A stretch of 64,000 bases of DNA from Enterococcus sp. ZJ1622 (GCF_011038845.1 NZ_JAAKDW010000001.1:1-64000), one strand, 5' to 3'. Positions 1 to 8,929 are shown, numbered from the stretch's first letter. The notes: a model not told the origin generated them from the sequence alone. Made by a program: numbers and translations.

Positions 1-69
1 ATGAAGTCGGAAGCTCTAGTAGAGTTCGCAGAAGCGTATAAACACGGAAGAATAATTGCATATAAATAA
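1..69 (+). CDS. C-terminal end of a phage gene, possibly an ArpU-like late regulator (partial)
   Basis: The window opens inside or at the end of a reading frame that closes at 67-69. The 22 visible residues end in EFAEAYKHGRIIAYK, which resembles the C-termini of ArpU-family late transcription regulators of Gram-positive phages. Its place just upstream of a long structured leader and the packaging genes fits that role. Too little is visible to confirm the family, and the ATG at position 1 need not be the start. Confidence 0.4.
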   Translation: MKSEALVEFAEAYKHGRIIAYK

Positions 70-164
70 TTTGGCGGTTTTTTGGCGGAATGATGGCGGT
101 TTTTAGCCATTTACCAGTGATATTATGATAGTGTCGAAAGATCAGGAAACAGAATCGACAAAAT

Positions 165-350
165 AAACGAAGGGAGGAAATCTCCCTCATCGTTTTAAAC
201 TTCTTCTTAGATAGACAGCAACTAAATATGAAGAAAAGGATGTGAATTCAACTCCTCCTAAGTTCTTCATCGGTTGCTGTTTATTTTGATTAGACAGCAG
301 CGCACAAAAAACTAAACACGTTCTTGTCGTCTTTCAACTGCTGCTGTCTA
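165..350 (+). promoter_or_regulatory. Structured leader with three successive hairpins upstream of the phage late genes
   Basis: Three inverted repeats follow each other. The first (165-196) pairs AAACGA-AGGGAG with CTCCCT and TCGTTT and runs into a T-rich stretch, like a terminator. The second pairs 213-222 with 273-282, plus an inner pair 229-235 with 263-269. The third is an 11-bp perfect stem, TAGACAGCAGC (291-301) with 340-350. Arms 273-283 and 291-301 could also pair with each other using G-U pairs, so alternative folds exist. A tandem GGCGGTTTTT motif lies just upstream at 71-102. Confidence 0.5.
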
Positions 351-377
351 TTAATTTATGTATTGGAGGGAAAACGA

Positions 378-518
378 ATGGAAGTCGAACAAATAAAGTA
401 TCAAGGTATGGATCGAAAACGGTTGATTGATATTATTGAGCAACAACGTTTAGAATTGATCCAAAAAGAAGCTGTATGTAAAGAGTACAAAAAACATTTG
501 GAACAAGTAATTGGATAG
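378..518 (+). CDS. Small phage protein of unknown function
   Basis: A 46-residue charged, probably helical protein starting MEVEQIKYQG. The start at 378 is chosen because GGAGGG lies seven bases upstream at 365-370; an upstream in-frame GTG-type start would lack a ribosome site. The stop lies one base before the left end of the IS3-family insertion, so the original C-terminus could have been altered by the insertion. No family is recognised. Confidence 0.55.
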   Translation: MEVEQIKYQGMDRKRLIDIIEQQRLELIQKEAVCKEYKKHLEQVIG

Positions 519-552
519 ATGTCAATAAAGTAGACACAAAAAGAGAAGATAC

Positions 553-1727
553 TTAAAGACTTTCAAAATAAAGAGCCTCCTTTTCATTTGGTGTAAGCAT
601 ATCTAATGTTCCATGAGGACGTTTGGTATTATAGAATCCTTCAATGTAAGTGAAACAAGCCAACCGTACTTCTTCGATCGAATGGAATGAACGACGGTTT
701 AATTCTTCTTTTTTCATATATTTAAAAAAAGCTTCGGTGACGGCATTATCCCACGGATAACCTGGTTTAGAAAGAGAATGGACAATCGGATGATTCTCTA
801 TAAACTTTCTAAATTCAAAAGAGGTATATTGAGACCCTTGATCTGTATGAAAAAGAACAGGACTCATTAAACTTCGAGAATGAAGTGCTTTATCTAATGT
901 TCTAATGGCTAGATTTGTATCAATCGTTGACCCTACGGTCCAAGCAATTACTTTTCTAGAAAATAAGTCTAAAATGACACACAAATACGCAAATGTTTTC
1001 TTACCGATGGGAATATAAGAAAAATCACTAGTCCAAACTTGATTTGGTGCAGGTGGATTGAACGCTTGCTTTAGATGATTAGGGTGTGTCAAAGAAACCT
1101 TGTTTTTCCTTTTTTTGAAAACAGGTTTTACTGTAGACATTTTTGGTAGGTTCATTGATTTCATCAAGCGATAAACTCGGCCAATACTAATCGAAATGCC
1201 ATAATCACGCAAAAGGATCCGGCGGATCTTTGCAGCACCAAGACGTTTTTGAGAAGAAGTATAAATTTCTAAGATCACTTTTCTTAGGTGTTGATTTTCT
1301 TTTGTTCTTGGGGCTACTTTCCCAGAAAAACGTTTGTAATAGGTGGAACGATTGACTTTGAGTACACGACAGAGTGTAACAATACTGTGTTCATAACGAA
1401 GAATGTGTATGGCTCTTAATCGTTCGTCGAGTGAGGCGTGAATATGGCAATCGCTTTTTTTAGGATTAAATTTTCCTCCTCGAGTTGAGCATTTCGTTTT
1501 TGTAGCTGTTTGATCTGACGAGCCGTAAGGATCGTGTCATCATCAATTTTTACTTCGGAATATTGTTTGACCCAACGCGAAATCGAAGAAAGAGCAATGC
1601 CGTACTCCTTAGATAAAGCATTTTGAGTTTTACCACTTTCGTGAAGTTTAACAATGGATTTTTTAAACTCTTCGTCAAATTTACGTGGGGATTTTCTGTT
1701 ATTTACCATATTAAAAAGTCCTTTCAA
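553..1727 (-). CDS. IS3-family transposase OrfAB, made by -1 frameshifting
   Basis: OrfA (1727 to 1416) is a 103-residue helix-turn-helix protein with a leucine-zipper-like end (RQIKQLQKRNAQLEEENLILKKA). The OrfB frame overlaps its end and closes at 553. It holds the HTH_21 segment (LCRVLKVNRSTYYKR) and an rve integrase core with D in TSDFSY, D in FHTDQGSQYTS and E in AVTEAFFKYMKKEEL. The -1 frame at the seven-A run reads KKSDCHIHASLDERLR straight into OrfB, which confirms the fusion. OrfB on its own has only a GTG near 1278 and would lack its HTH. The reading frames show no damage. Confidence 0.85.
1455..1461 (-). other. Slippery heptamer for OrfA/OrfB -1 frameshifting
   Basis: On the minus strand the sequence reads CTAAAAAAAGCG. 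The run of seven A followed by G is the usual IS3-family slippage site. A shift by -1 here links the OrfA frame to the OrfB frame without a stop. Confidence 0.8.
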
Positions 1728-1819
1728 AATTTGTGTCTATTTGTTTAAGAGTATATCAAAAAATGTGTCCACTTTATTAGGATACATGCATTTTTATTTT
1801 GCGTAAAGGAGGCACGACA

Positions 1820-1987
1820 ATGTATAGACCGCAATACTTAGAACAGAAGTATGAAGTAATTACTGTGCAAAATGGTAACGGTGAGATAGTACGAAAGTAT
1901 AGAAGACCAATAAAGAGCGATACATACAAACGAAAGGAAAGCAATGAGGTTATTCCATTGTATGGCAAAAGAATAGCTAAGCATTAA
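1820..1987 (+). CDS. Small phage protein of unknown function
   Basis: A 55-residue basic protein starting MYRPQYLEQKYEV. The start is set by AAAGGAGG at 1806-1813; the longer frame from 1799 would include that ribosome site. It follows the IS element and precedes the HNH gene by 25 bases in the same direction. Small basic proteins are common at this place in siphovirus late operons, but no family is recognised. Confidence 0.6.
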   Translation: MYRPQYLEQKYEVITVQNGNGEIVRKYRRPIKSDTYKRKESNEVIPLYGKRIAKH

Positions 1988-2012
1988 ATAAGATTGCGAA
2001 AGGAGACGGAAC

Positions 2013-2357
2013 ATGACCGAGGAATTCTATAGATGGCTATTACAGTTGATAAGAGAAGATCGTTTAGTTAAGTTCTATCAGTCTCCTAAATGGCGAAGGC
2101 TTAGAGAGAAAGCGATGAAACGAGATCACTATGAATGCCAAGAGTGTAGAAGACTAGGTAAGTATCATAGAGTAGAGAACGTTCATCATATAAAGGAAGT
2201 CAAGGATAGACCTGACTTAGCTTTAGATTTAGATAATCTTATTTGTTTATGTGTTGAACATCATAATGAAGTTCATGGCAGATATCTTACAGCGTTAGAT
2301 AAACAAGAGAAGAAGATAGAAAGCTTTGCTAACTTCGATGCAAGTGAAAGGTGGTAA
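2013..2357 (+). CDS. HNH endonuclease of the phage packaging module
   Basis: A 114-residue HNH nuclease. The centre has two zinc-binding CxxC motifs (CQEC and ICLC), the HH of VENVHHIKEV, and the Asn-His pair in LDNLICLCVEHHNEVH. In many cos-type siphoviruses such a protein lies beside the terminase genes and works with the large subunit in cutting concatemeric DNA, which fits the gene order here. The ribosome site is AAAGGAG upstream of 2013. Family and role are known from related phages; the cos link is inferred. Confidence 0.85.
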   Translation: MTEEFYRWLLQLIREDRLVKFYQSPKWRRLREKAMKRDHYECQECRRLGKYHRVENVHHIKEVKDRPDLALDLDNLICLCVEHHNEVHGRYLTALDKQEKKIESFANFDASERW

Positions 2358-2361
2358 GTGC

Positions 2362-2643
2362 ATGATCATCAATGACAATGGCAGAGAGTATGACACAGAA
2401 AAGATTGAAGAGTATTCATCTTATACTCAGGGATTAATTAAATGTTTGATATACGTTCGCTATGTAGGTATCAGGGATCTGTTATCAGATAACTGTTGCA
2501 GTAAATACAAAGTGAATCAAGTAAGAGAAGCGTTGAATAAAGATAATAACGTTGAAAGAATAAAAAATATTTTTGGATATAGCATTGAAGAGATTAATTA
2601 TTACATTGACTTCGCTGAAGCTTTCATTCCGATGGTGAGATAA
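2362..2643 (+). CDS. Phage protein of unknown function between HNH and small terminase
   Basis: A 93-residue protein starting MIINDNGREYDTEKIEEY. Start 2362 is preferred because GAAAGGTGG lies at about 2346-2354; the longer frame from 2326 overlaps the end of the HNH gene without a good ribosome site. The C-terminal half is helical and may hold a small DNA-binding fold (KYKVNQVREALNKD), but nothing decides this. Its stop lies directly before the C7/G5 repeat region discussed as a cos candidate. Confidence 0.6.
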   Translation: MIINDNGREYDTEKIEEYSSYTQGLIKCLIYVRYVGIRDLLSDNCCSKYKVNQVREALNKDNNVERIKNIFGYSIEEINYYIDFAEAFIPMVR

Positions 2644-2700
2644 CCCCCCCTTAAAATAAATCGCAAATTTTTTGGGGGTGATGAAACGGAGGGGGCTGTC
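2644..2700. other. Candidate cos region
   Basis: Seven C (2644-2650), an A+T-rich spacer and TTTTTTGGGGG (to 2678) form an inverted repeat, followed by GGAGGGGGCTG. This 100-base gap between HNH and small terminase genes is where cos sites usually lie in HNH-containing siphoviruses. It could also act as a terminator. Cohesive ends cannot be seen from an integrated prophage. Confidence 0.4.
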
Positions 2701-2745
2701 AGAAAAAGAGATTTTTTCGAACTTTATCATGAAAGGAGGGCTAAA

Positions 2746-3060
2746 ATGTTTAAAAACGAATTGTCTCAAAATCGCTACAGAGAAAAATTACGCCGCTCTT
2801 TAATAAGCCAATTGGAAAATCAGAAAACAAATATTGAGCCATTCTTAGATAATGTTGATCGTTATATCAGTTTATGGGAAACGGCGATATCACTGGAAGA
2901 AGATATATCCGAGAACGGTATTAGATTGGAGAATGGTAAAAAGAATGAATCAGTAGCGTTGCTTGTTTCTGTCAACAAACAAATGGGATTGATGTTGGAT
3001 AAACTTGCCATTACTCCTGAATTGGTAGGTGAAGCAAATGAATCAATTCCTGAGTTATAA
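2746..3060 (+). CDS. Terminase small subunit, P27-like
   Basis: A 104-residue helical protein, preceded by AAAGGAGG, overlapping the large terminase gene by 23 bases. Size, helical content and position match P27-type small subunits, which recognise the phage DNA end and load the large subunit. The direct family motif is weak, so the call rests mainly on synteny and on features such as VSVNKQMGLMLDKLAITP near the C-terminus, typical of this family. Confidence 0.75.
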   Translation: MFKNELSQNRYREKLRRSLISQLENQKTNIEPFLDNVDRYISLWETAISLEEDISENGIRLENGKKNESVALLVSVNKQMGLMLDKLAITPELVGEANESIPEL

Positions 3061-4732
3061 GCATATTGAAAATTGGTTCAAAGCTATAGAAGAAGGCACT
3101 ATCAAGGTATGCAAAGAGCAATTATTGCTAAAAAAGTATCTAGAAGAAAGAGTCTTTACTAGAGAAGATATTTACTTCGATAAGCAGATGGTAGAGGATT
3201 CAATCAATATACCAGCACAATACTTTCCATTTGAATTAATTCCGTGGGAAAAATTTCTACAATGTTTTATCTATGGTTGTCGTTGGAAGAAAGATGGAAC
3301 TTTGGTATTCAATAGATACTTAACTCTGATGGGTCGAGGAAATGGCAAAACGGGTTATGCATCATGGAACAACTTCTTTCTACTAACTGCGAAACACGGT
3401 ATTAAAAATTATAATATTGACATTTTTGCGAATAATGAAGATCAAGCCAAGACTAGCTTTGAAGACGTCTATCAAGTGATTAAAGCTCATCCTGATTTAG
3501 ATAAAAAAGTATTCAAAGCAACCAAGGAAGTCATTAAAAATATTGCTACAAATAGCAAACTTCGTTATAACACGGCGAACGCTAGAACAAAAGATGGTAA
3601 GCGACCAGGAGCAAACCGCTTTGATGAAATTCACGAAAATGAAGATTATTCAATGATGAATGTGGCTACTTCTGGTGGTGGTAAAATCCGGGATTATAGA
3701 GAATTTTATGATACAACTAATGGTCATGTTCGTGGTGGTCCGCTTGATGACATTATAGAAGAATCAAAAATGATTCTTTCTGGAGAACTTGGAATTGACA
3801 AGGATGGAGCAGAATTTTCTAGTTTGTTTCCATTTATTTGTCGCTTGGATAACGATAATGAAGTTGATGATCCCGACATGTGGGAAAAAGCTTGTCCAAC
3901 TATTAATTACAATGCAGATTTAAAACGGAAAATGTTTCAAGAATACTCTCAAATGCAACGTAATGCTGGTTTAAGACTTACATTCATGACGAAACGAATG
4001 AACAGACCAATGGAAGATACACGCTTTGCTGTAGCTTCATATGATGATGTTCTTCATACAAAAGAAAAAGAATTTCCTGAAAAAATGGATGAAGTGATAG
4101 GAACAGTCGATTTTGCTGATAGACGAGATTTTGCCAGTGTTGGGTTGCTAGGAAAATATGATAAAGATGTTTATTTTACGCAACATACTTTTATCCACGA
4201 ATCAGCTCTTCGATTACAGAACATAAAACGAGAGGTTATAGATATTTCTATAGATCAAGGCAAATCACAAATCGTTCATGGAAAAAATATAGAAGCAGAT
4301 TATATCGTAGGTTGGTTTCTTGAAATGAGTAACAAATATTACATTAAAAAAATTGCTATGGATATGTACCGTGCAAAAATATTGAAGCCCGCTTTAGAAG
4401 AAGCGGGTTTTACTGTGGAAATTGTTCGAAGCGGATCTGTTACACATGGTATGTTAAAAGATCTGGTTGATGACCTTTTTATTAATCAACGTTTATATTT
4501 TGGCGATGATGTAATTATGCGTTGGTACTGCATGAATGTATATGAAGAGCATATTTCTAATGGAAATATACGCTATGAAAAAATAGAACCTGAAACTAGA
4601 AAAACGGATGGCTTTTTTTCATTCCTTCATGGTTTGAATTTTTTAGATGATATTTATGATTCTGCTCCTGTAACAGTCACAAATAGCTCGGTAGAAAATA
4701 CAGGAACTGGATTTACTCCTCTAGTATTCTAA
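3038..4732 (+). CDS. Terminase large subunit (Terminase_1 type)
   Basis: ATPase and nuclease motor that packages DNA into the prohead. The 564 residues contain a Walker A-like LMGRGNGKT near residue 97, an acidic Walker B pair in RFDEIHENED near 192, and a C-terminal RNase H-like nuclease core beginning with the acid in GTVDFADRRDFASVGLLG near 350. The ATG at 3038 is chosen because AGGTGA precedes it at 3026-3031. The gene overlaps the small terminase gene, showing translational coupling, and is followed at once by the portal gene. Confidence 0.93.
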   Translation: MNQFLSYKHIENWFKAIEEGTIKVCKEQLLLKKYLEERVFTREDIYFDKQMVEDSINIPAQYFPFELIPWEKFLQCFIYGCRWKKDGTLVFNRYLTLMGRGNGKTGYASWNNFFLLTAKHGIKNYNIDIFANNEDQAKTSFEDVYQVIKAHPDLDKKVFKATKEVIKNIATNSKLRYNTANARTKDGKRPGANRFDEIHENEDYSMMNVATSGGGKIRDYREFYDTTNGHVRGGPLDDIIEESKMILSGELGIDKDGAEFSSLFPFICRLDNDNEVDDPDMWEKACPTINYNADLKRKMFQEYSQMQRNAGLRLTFMTKRMNRPMEDTRFAVASYDDVLHTKEKEFPEKMDEVIGTVDFADRRDFASVGLLGKYDKDVYFTQHTFIHESALRLQNIKREVIDISIDQGKSQIVHGKNIEADYIVGWFLEMSNKYYIKKIAMDMYRAKILKPALEEAGFTVEIVRSGSVTHGMLKDLVDDLFINQRLYFGDDVIMRWYCMNVYEEHISNGNIRYEKIEPETRKTDGFFSFLHGLNFLDDIYDSAPVTVTNSSVENTGTGFTPLVF

Positions 4733-4751
4733 CTTGAAAGGAGGTGAGAAA

Positions 4752-5930
4752 GTGGGGATTTTTCAAAAGGCGGTAGGATACTTCACAAAAAAAGCAACGG
4801 TTCCTTTAGAAGAATACTTTTGTAAATTGCAAGTTGATTTTGTGTATCGAAAATTTGCAATTGAAACTTGTATCGATTTGATTGCAAATGCGATGAGCAA
4901 AGCGGAATTCAAGTCATATGAAGATGGAAAAAATAAAAAGAATGATCTTTACTATAGGCTGAATGTAGCTCCTAATAAGAAAAATAATGCAACAGAATTT
5001 AGAAAAAAACTGATCAGGAGATTAATATTCTACAATGAAGTATTGATTGTTTCTCCGTCTAATAATTCTAGCGAAATATTTATTGCGGATAGTTGGGATG
5101 TCACAGAATATGCATTGAAAGACGATGTGTTTTCTCAAGTGCAAATTAACAACATAGTCCTTGATAGAGAATTTCTAGAAAGTGATGTTATCTATATAAA
5201 ATACGCAGATCAACAAATCAGGCAACTAGTCGATGCGTATTATCAAGCGTATGGGAAACTCATTTCTAGTGCCATGAATGTTTACAAGCGTTCTAACGCT
5301 CGTAGATACGTACTGAAAGGTAATTTATTCCGATCGCAAGACAACTCTACTCAGGGACAAATAAATGAAATGATGACATCGCAGTTCAAAGCATTCATGG
5401 AAGCGGACAATGCAGGGGCAGTATTCCAACTACAAGAAGGATTCAATTTAGAAGATTTCAGCGGAAATTTTCAAAGCAATTCAAGAGATATAAAAAACTT
5501 AATAGATGACATCTTTGAGATGACAGCAGCAGCGTTTCACGTTCCGAAAAACCTACTAAAGGGAGACATGAGTGGGTTATCGGATCAAGTGGACGCTTTT
5601 TTAATGTTCGAAATCATACCGATTGCTGAACTTATTCAGGATGCGTTTAACGCTAGTCTCTATGAAGCAGAAGAATACTTGTCAGGGAATTTTGTACGCG
5701 TGGATACAACTATGATCAAGATTACTAGCTTCAAAGATTTGGTTGACGCTATTGATGTAGGCATTAGAAATGGGGTATTTACAATCAACGAAGGAAGAGA
5801 ACGCGTTGGAAATGATCGCTCTGATAAGGCGATGGCAGATGAAATATTTATAACTAAAAACAACCAACAAGTATCGAAAGGAGGTGAGGCGAATGACGAC
5901 AATGAAAACATTTCTAGCAGTAAAGAATGA
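4752..5930 (+). CDS. Phage portal protein, HK97 type
   Basis: Portal of the capsid vertex through which DNA enters. The 392-residue protein has features of HK97-type portals: an N-terminal FVYRKFAIETCIDLIANAMS segment, central ISSAMNVYKRSNARRYVLKG and EMTAAAFHVPKNLLKGD near residue 260. The GTG at 4752 is used because AAAGGAGGTGA lies at 4737-4747; the frame open from 4734 would start inside that site. It overlaps the protease gene by 38 bases. Confidence 0.9.
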   Translation: MGIFQKAVGYFTKKATVPLEEYFCKLQVDFVYRKFAIETCIDLIANAMSKAEFKSYEDGKNKKNDLYYRLNVAPNKKNNATEFRKKLIRRLIFYNEVLIVSPSNNSSEIFIADSWDVTEYALKDDVFSQVQINNIVLDREFLESDVIYIKYADQQIRQLVDAYYQAYGKLISSAMNVYKRSNARRYVLKGNLFRSQDNSTQGQINEMMTSQFKAFMEADNAGAVFQLQEGFNLEDFSGNFQSNSRDIKNLIDDIFEMTAAAFHVPKNLLKGDMSGLSDQVDAFLMFEIIPIAELIQDAFNASLYEAEEYLSGNFVRVDTTMIKITSFKDLVDAIDVGIRNGVFTINEGRERVGNDRSDKAMADEIFITKNNQQVSKGGEANDDNENISSSKE

Positions 5931-6579
5931 AGGCACAGTACCGCAAATTTTTATTCAGGGATTTATTGGTTCTAGTTGGTTCTTTGAAGGGAATACTGAC
6001 AAGGGAATCAAAAATATTTTGGATAGTCTAGGTGATCAAGAAGAAATTGAAGTAGTAATTAATTCAAACGGTGGAGACGTATTTCAAGGGATTGCTATTG
6101 GGAACTTACTTAAGTCAAATAAAGCAAAAATCAACGTTGTGATTAACGGATTAGCCGCTAGTGCTGCTTCAATTATCGCAATGGCTGGCGATACTGTAAA
6201 AATTTACAACAATGCGCAATTGATGATTCACCGCGCTTCCACATATGGAGAAGGTAATGTTGATGACTTCCGCACGATTGCTGACCAACTGGAATCAATT
6301 GATAAATCGGTAAAGGCTTCATATAAAACACGATTCAACGGTACAGATGAAGCATTGCAAGAACTTCTTGAAAAAGAATCGTTTATGGATGCAGAAACAG
6401 CTTTGAGTTATGGATTGGTCGATGAAATTATCGATGCAGAAAATAACTCAGGTATTGAAGCTAAAAAAGAACAAAGCGTTGAAGAAATTTTGAATGACGT
6501 TGAAGAAAAAAGAGCAGAAAAAATTGCTGCATTTACAGCAGCATTAAATAAAACATTTGGACAAGGAGATGCAAAATAA
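5893..6579 (+). CDS. ClpP-like prohead protease
   Basis: Head maturation protease of the S14 class, expected to process scaffold or capsid during assembly. It has INSNGGDVFQGIAIGNLL, the catalytic Ser in NGLAASAASIIAMAGD near residue 92, the His in AQLMIHRAST near 117, and the closing SYGLVDEII. The ATG at 5893 follows AAAGGAGGTGAGG. The C-terminus is a charged helix of about 50 residues, which may act as scaffold. The stop codon overlaps the capsid start. Confidence 0.9.
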   Translation: MTTMKTFLAVKNEGTVPQIFIQGFIGSSWFFEGNTDKGIKNILDSLGDQEEIEVVINSNGGDVFQGIAIGNLLKSNKAKINVVINGLAASAASIIAMAGDTVKIYNNAQLMIHRASTYGEGNVDDFRTIADQLESIDKSVKASYKTRFNGTDEALQELLEKESFMDAETALSYGLVDEIIDAENNSGIEAKKEQSVEEILNDVEEKRAEKIAAFTAALNKTFGQGDAK

Positions 6580-7736
6580 TGACAGTTAAAAATTTAAAAG
6601 GTGTAACAGCTGCAAGCGACCAATTGATGAAAGCTTTTAAAGATGGTAACGAAGAATCTTTTAGCGCAGCTATGGTAAGTTTATCTAAGGAAATTCAGGA
6701 TAAAATTTTAGAAGAAGCAACAGCAAAAAATCAAGATCAATTAGTATTAATGAACCGTGGTCAGCGTGTGTTAACTACGCAAGAAACAAAATTCTATAAC
6801 GAAGTGGTGAATAACGAAGGTTTTGCAGGGGTTGAAGAATTAGTACCAGCTACTGTATTTGAACGCGTATTTGAAGATTTAGAACAATCTCATCCACTAT
6901 TGCAAAAAATTACTTTTGTTAACACAACTGGTGTAACAGAATGGATCGTGTCACGTGGAGTCAATCCAGCATGGTGGGGTAAACTTTGCGAAGCTGTTAA
7001 AAAAGTTTTAGATAATGGCTTTGACGTAATTAACATGAAGCAGTTCAAGCTATCAGGTTATATTCCTGTATGTAAGGCAATGCTTGACTTAGGTCCAGTA
7101 TGGTTAGATCGTTATGTCCGTACTGTTTTAGTAGAATCATTGAGAATTGCATTAGAACAAGCAATTGTTGATGGTACTGGTAAAGATATGCCAGTCGGAA
7201 TGATGCGTGACATGAGCAAACAAACTAGTGGAGAATATGCTGAAAAAACAGCAGAACCTATTACAGCTTTAGATGCTGCAACTATGGGCGGTTTGATGGC
7301 ACGACTATCAAAATTCAATATCGAAGGCGTAGATGATCCGATTTATCGTAATGTAAATCCTTCTGATGTGGTCCTAATTGTGAATCCAACAGATTACTGG
7401 TCTAAAGTTTTCCCAGCTAAAACCGTACTAACTGCTAATGGAGAATATGTACAAGTATTGCCAGTACCAGTTTCAGACTTGCAGTCAACAGCTGTGCCAG
7501 AAGGAAAAGCAGTTATTGGGGTAGCTTCAGATTACTTCATGGGTGTAGGATCTACGCTAAAAATCGAAGCTTCAGATGAATACCATTTTGTTGAAGACGA
7601 ACGCATTTATCTAGCTAAACAATACGCAAATGGACAACCTAAACGTAACGATAGTTTCATTGTATTAGATATTAGCGCTTTGGGAACTACTACAACTACA
7701 AAACCAACAACCACAACAACTACAACACAAGCGTAG
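6579..7736 (+). CDS. Major capsid protein with a Thr-rich C-terminal tail
   Basis: HK97-fold shell protein of 385 residues. An N-terminal charged helix precedes the shell domain, which starts near EGFAGVEELVPATVFERVFEDL (residues 88-109). Late segments such as DPIYRNVNPSDVVLIVNPTDYW and YLAKQYANGQPKRNDSFIVLD are typical of the family. After the folded end (LDISALG) come five Thr, Lys-Pro, seven Thr and Gln-Ala. This tail is not part of the usual fold, and its last nine residues are identical to those of the major tail protein. The next gene is a glycosyltransferase, so the tail may be an O-glycosylation target. Confidence 0.92.
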   Translation: MTVKNLKGVTAASDQLMKAFKDGNEESFSAAMVSLSKEIQDKILEEATAKNQDQLVLMNRGQRVLTTQETKFYNEVVNNEGFAGVEELVPATVFERVFEDLEQSHPLLQKITFVNTTGVTEWIVSRGVNPAWWGKLCEAVKKVLDNGFDVINMKQFKLSGYIPVCKAMLDLGPVWLDRYVRTVLVESLRIALEQAIVDGTGKDMPVGMMRDMSKQTSGEYAEKTAEPITALDAATMGGLMARLSKFNIEGVDDPIYRNVNPSDVVLIVNPTDYWSKVFPAKTVLTANGEYVQVLPVPVSDLQSTAVPEGKAVIGVASDYFMGVGSTLKIEASDEYHFVEDERIYLAKQYANGQPKRNDSFIVLDISALGTTTTTKPTTTTTTTQA

Positions 7737-7745
7737 GTGATCAGA

Positions 7746-8621
7746 ATGAAGTATATTCTTTGTCAGCCGGCAATCAATCGGTTTAAATGGGAGCTTGAAG
7801 TTTGTTTAACTAATCTGAAGAAACTAGGAATCAAAGATATCGTATTGCTTTTCAGCAGACACGATGATCAGATTCCTATTTTTTTTGAGAAGGAATATGG
7901 CGTTGAAGTTCATGTGTACGATGATCTGCGGGACGACAAAGAGTATATTCCTTCGATTAAACCATATTTATGGTGGAAATATTTAGAAGAAGATCATTCG
8001 CGTGAGGACGACCGATATTTCTATATCGATTCGGATGTCATTTTCAATAAAAGAATTAATTTGCGCAAATTGCCTTCTAAAGATGATGTTTGGTATTGTA
8101 GCGACTGCTGTAGTTATCTAAGTCTTGATTATATTAGAAGCTGTGAAAACGGAGAAAATATTCTAAAAGATATGGCAAACATTGTAAATGTTACAGTAGA
8201 ATCTTTGGAAACTATAAACACTAATTCAGGAGGCGCACAGTGGGTTATTAACCGTCCTAAAGCGAATTATTGGAAAAAGGTTTATCTAGATTCTAATCGG
8301 CTATATCGCTACCTTAGAGGGCAAAAAACAAATATACAAATCTGGACAGCCGAGATGTGGGCACAGCTTTGGAACATGATGTATTTCAATATTGGTCCTA
8401 AAGTTCACGAGGAATTAGACTTTTGTTTTGCTACTGACCCAATAGAAAAAGTTAAAGAAGTAAAAATCTTGCATAATGCTGGAGTAACAACAAATGATGA
8501 AGATTTATTTTTCAAAGGGAGATACGTGACTTCCACACCTTTTGATGAAGATTTATCATTTGTAAACAAGAAAAAATGCTCTTACGCATATGTTAAAGCA
8601 ATTAAGGCGGTGGTTAGATGA
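7746..8621 (+). CDS. Putative phage glycosyltransferase with DxD motif
   Basis: A 291-residue cytosolic protein with a GT-A-like layout: an N-terminal strand-helix segment (KYILCQPAINRFKWELEV), then RYFYIDSDVIF near residue 97 with the DxD motif that binds metal and nucleotide sugar. A later NTNSGGAQWVINRP near 158 resembles acceptor-side loops of family 8-like enzymes. The ATG at 7746 is preceded by GGTGAT. The gene lies between the capsid and connector genes and overlaps the next start, so it is part of the late operon. Sugar, acceptor and exact family cannot be told from the sequence; the virion proteins with Thr tails are the obvious candidates. Confidence 0.7.
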   Translation: MKYILCQPAINRFKWELEVCLTNLKKLGIKDIVLLFSRHDDQIPIFFEKEYGVEVHVYDDLRDDKEYIPSIKPYLWWKYLEEDHSREDDRYFYIDSDVIFNKRINLRKLPSKDDVWYCSDCCSYLSLDYIRSCENGENILKDMANIVNVTVESLETINTNSGGAQWVINRPKANYWKKVYLDSNRLYRYLRGQKTNIQIWTAEMWAQLWNMMYFNIGPKVHEELDFCFATDPIEKVKEVKILHNAGVTTNDEDLFFKGRYVTSTPFDEDLSFVNKKKCSYAYVKAIKAVVR

Positions 8622-8929
8622 CGCCTGAACAAGCGACTGAAGAATTGCTAACAGCTGTGAAGGATAATATTTACGTTACCTGGAATGAAGAAGATGAGTC
8701 AATTAAAAAGATGATAGCTAAAAATGCCGTTTATCTTCAAAGTAAAGTGAGTACAACTCTTTCTTTTTCTCCTGAAAGCTTAGAATACGGATTGCTAATC
8801 GAAAGATGTAGATACGACTGGAATCGTGCTTTAGATGAGTTTGAACAAAATTTCGCTAGTGAGTTATTAGGTTTCATTCAACATTATGCGCTACAAGAAT
8901 ATATTGCAGGTGATGGGAATGGCGAATAA
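8618..8929 (+). CDS. Head-tail connector protein (gp6-like)
   Basis: A 103-residue helical protein starting MTPEQATEELLTAVKDNIYVTW, with the pattern of DNA-packaging adaptor proteins placed after capsid genes. The early segment (LLTAVKDNIYVTWNEEDESIKKMIAKNAVYL) is the typical N-terminal hairpin of this family. The start overlaps the glycosyltransferase stop by four bases (ATGA), giving tight coupling. It is expected to sit under the portal ring. Confidence 0.75.
   Translation: MTPEQATEELLTAVKDNIYVTWNEEDESIKKMIAKNAVYLQSKVSTTLSFSPESLEYGLLIERCRYDWNRALDEFEQNFASELLGFIQHYALQEYIAGDGNGE

Larger units (their letters stand above)
520..1782 (-). mobile_element. IS3-family insertion sequence (IS150-like group)
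   Basis: The element is about 1.26 kb. Its ends are imperfect inverted repeats sharing AATAAAGTAGACAC (left, near 524-537) and the complement of AATAAAGTGGACAC (right, near 1766-1779). It carries overlapping orfA and orfB on the minus strand joined by a poly-A slippery site. Exact termini and the target duplication could not be fixed by eye. All three DDE residues of OrfB are present, so it looks functional. It separates two small genes of the prophage late region. Confidence 0.85.

Noticed and set aside
514-1784. GATA as target duplication of the IS element
   Set aside because: Using it would make the two inverted repeats unequal in length, so the boundary does not fit.
2681-2770. A small gene starting at ATG 2681 before the small terminase gene
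   Set aside because: The frame overlaps the terminase ribosome site and start and has no ribosome site of its own.
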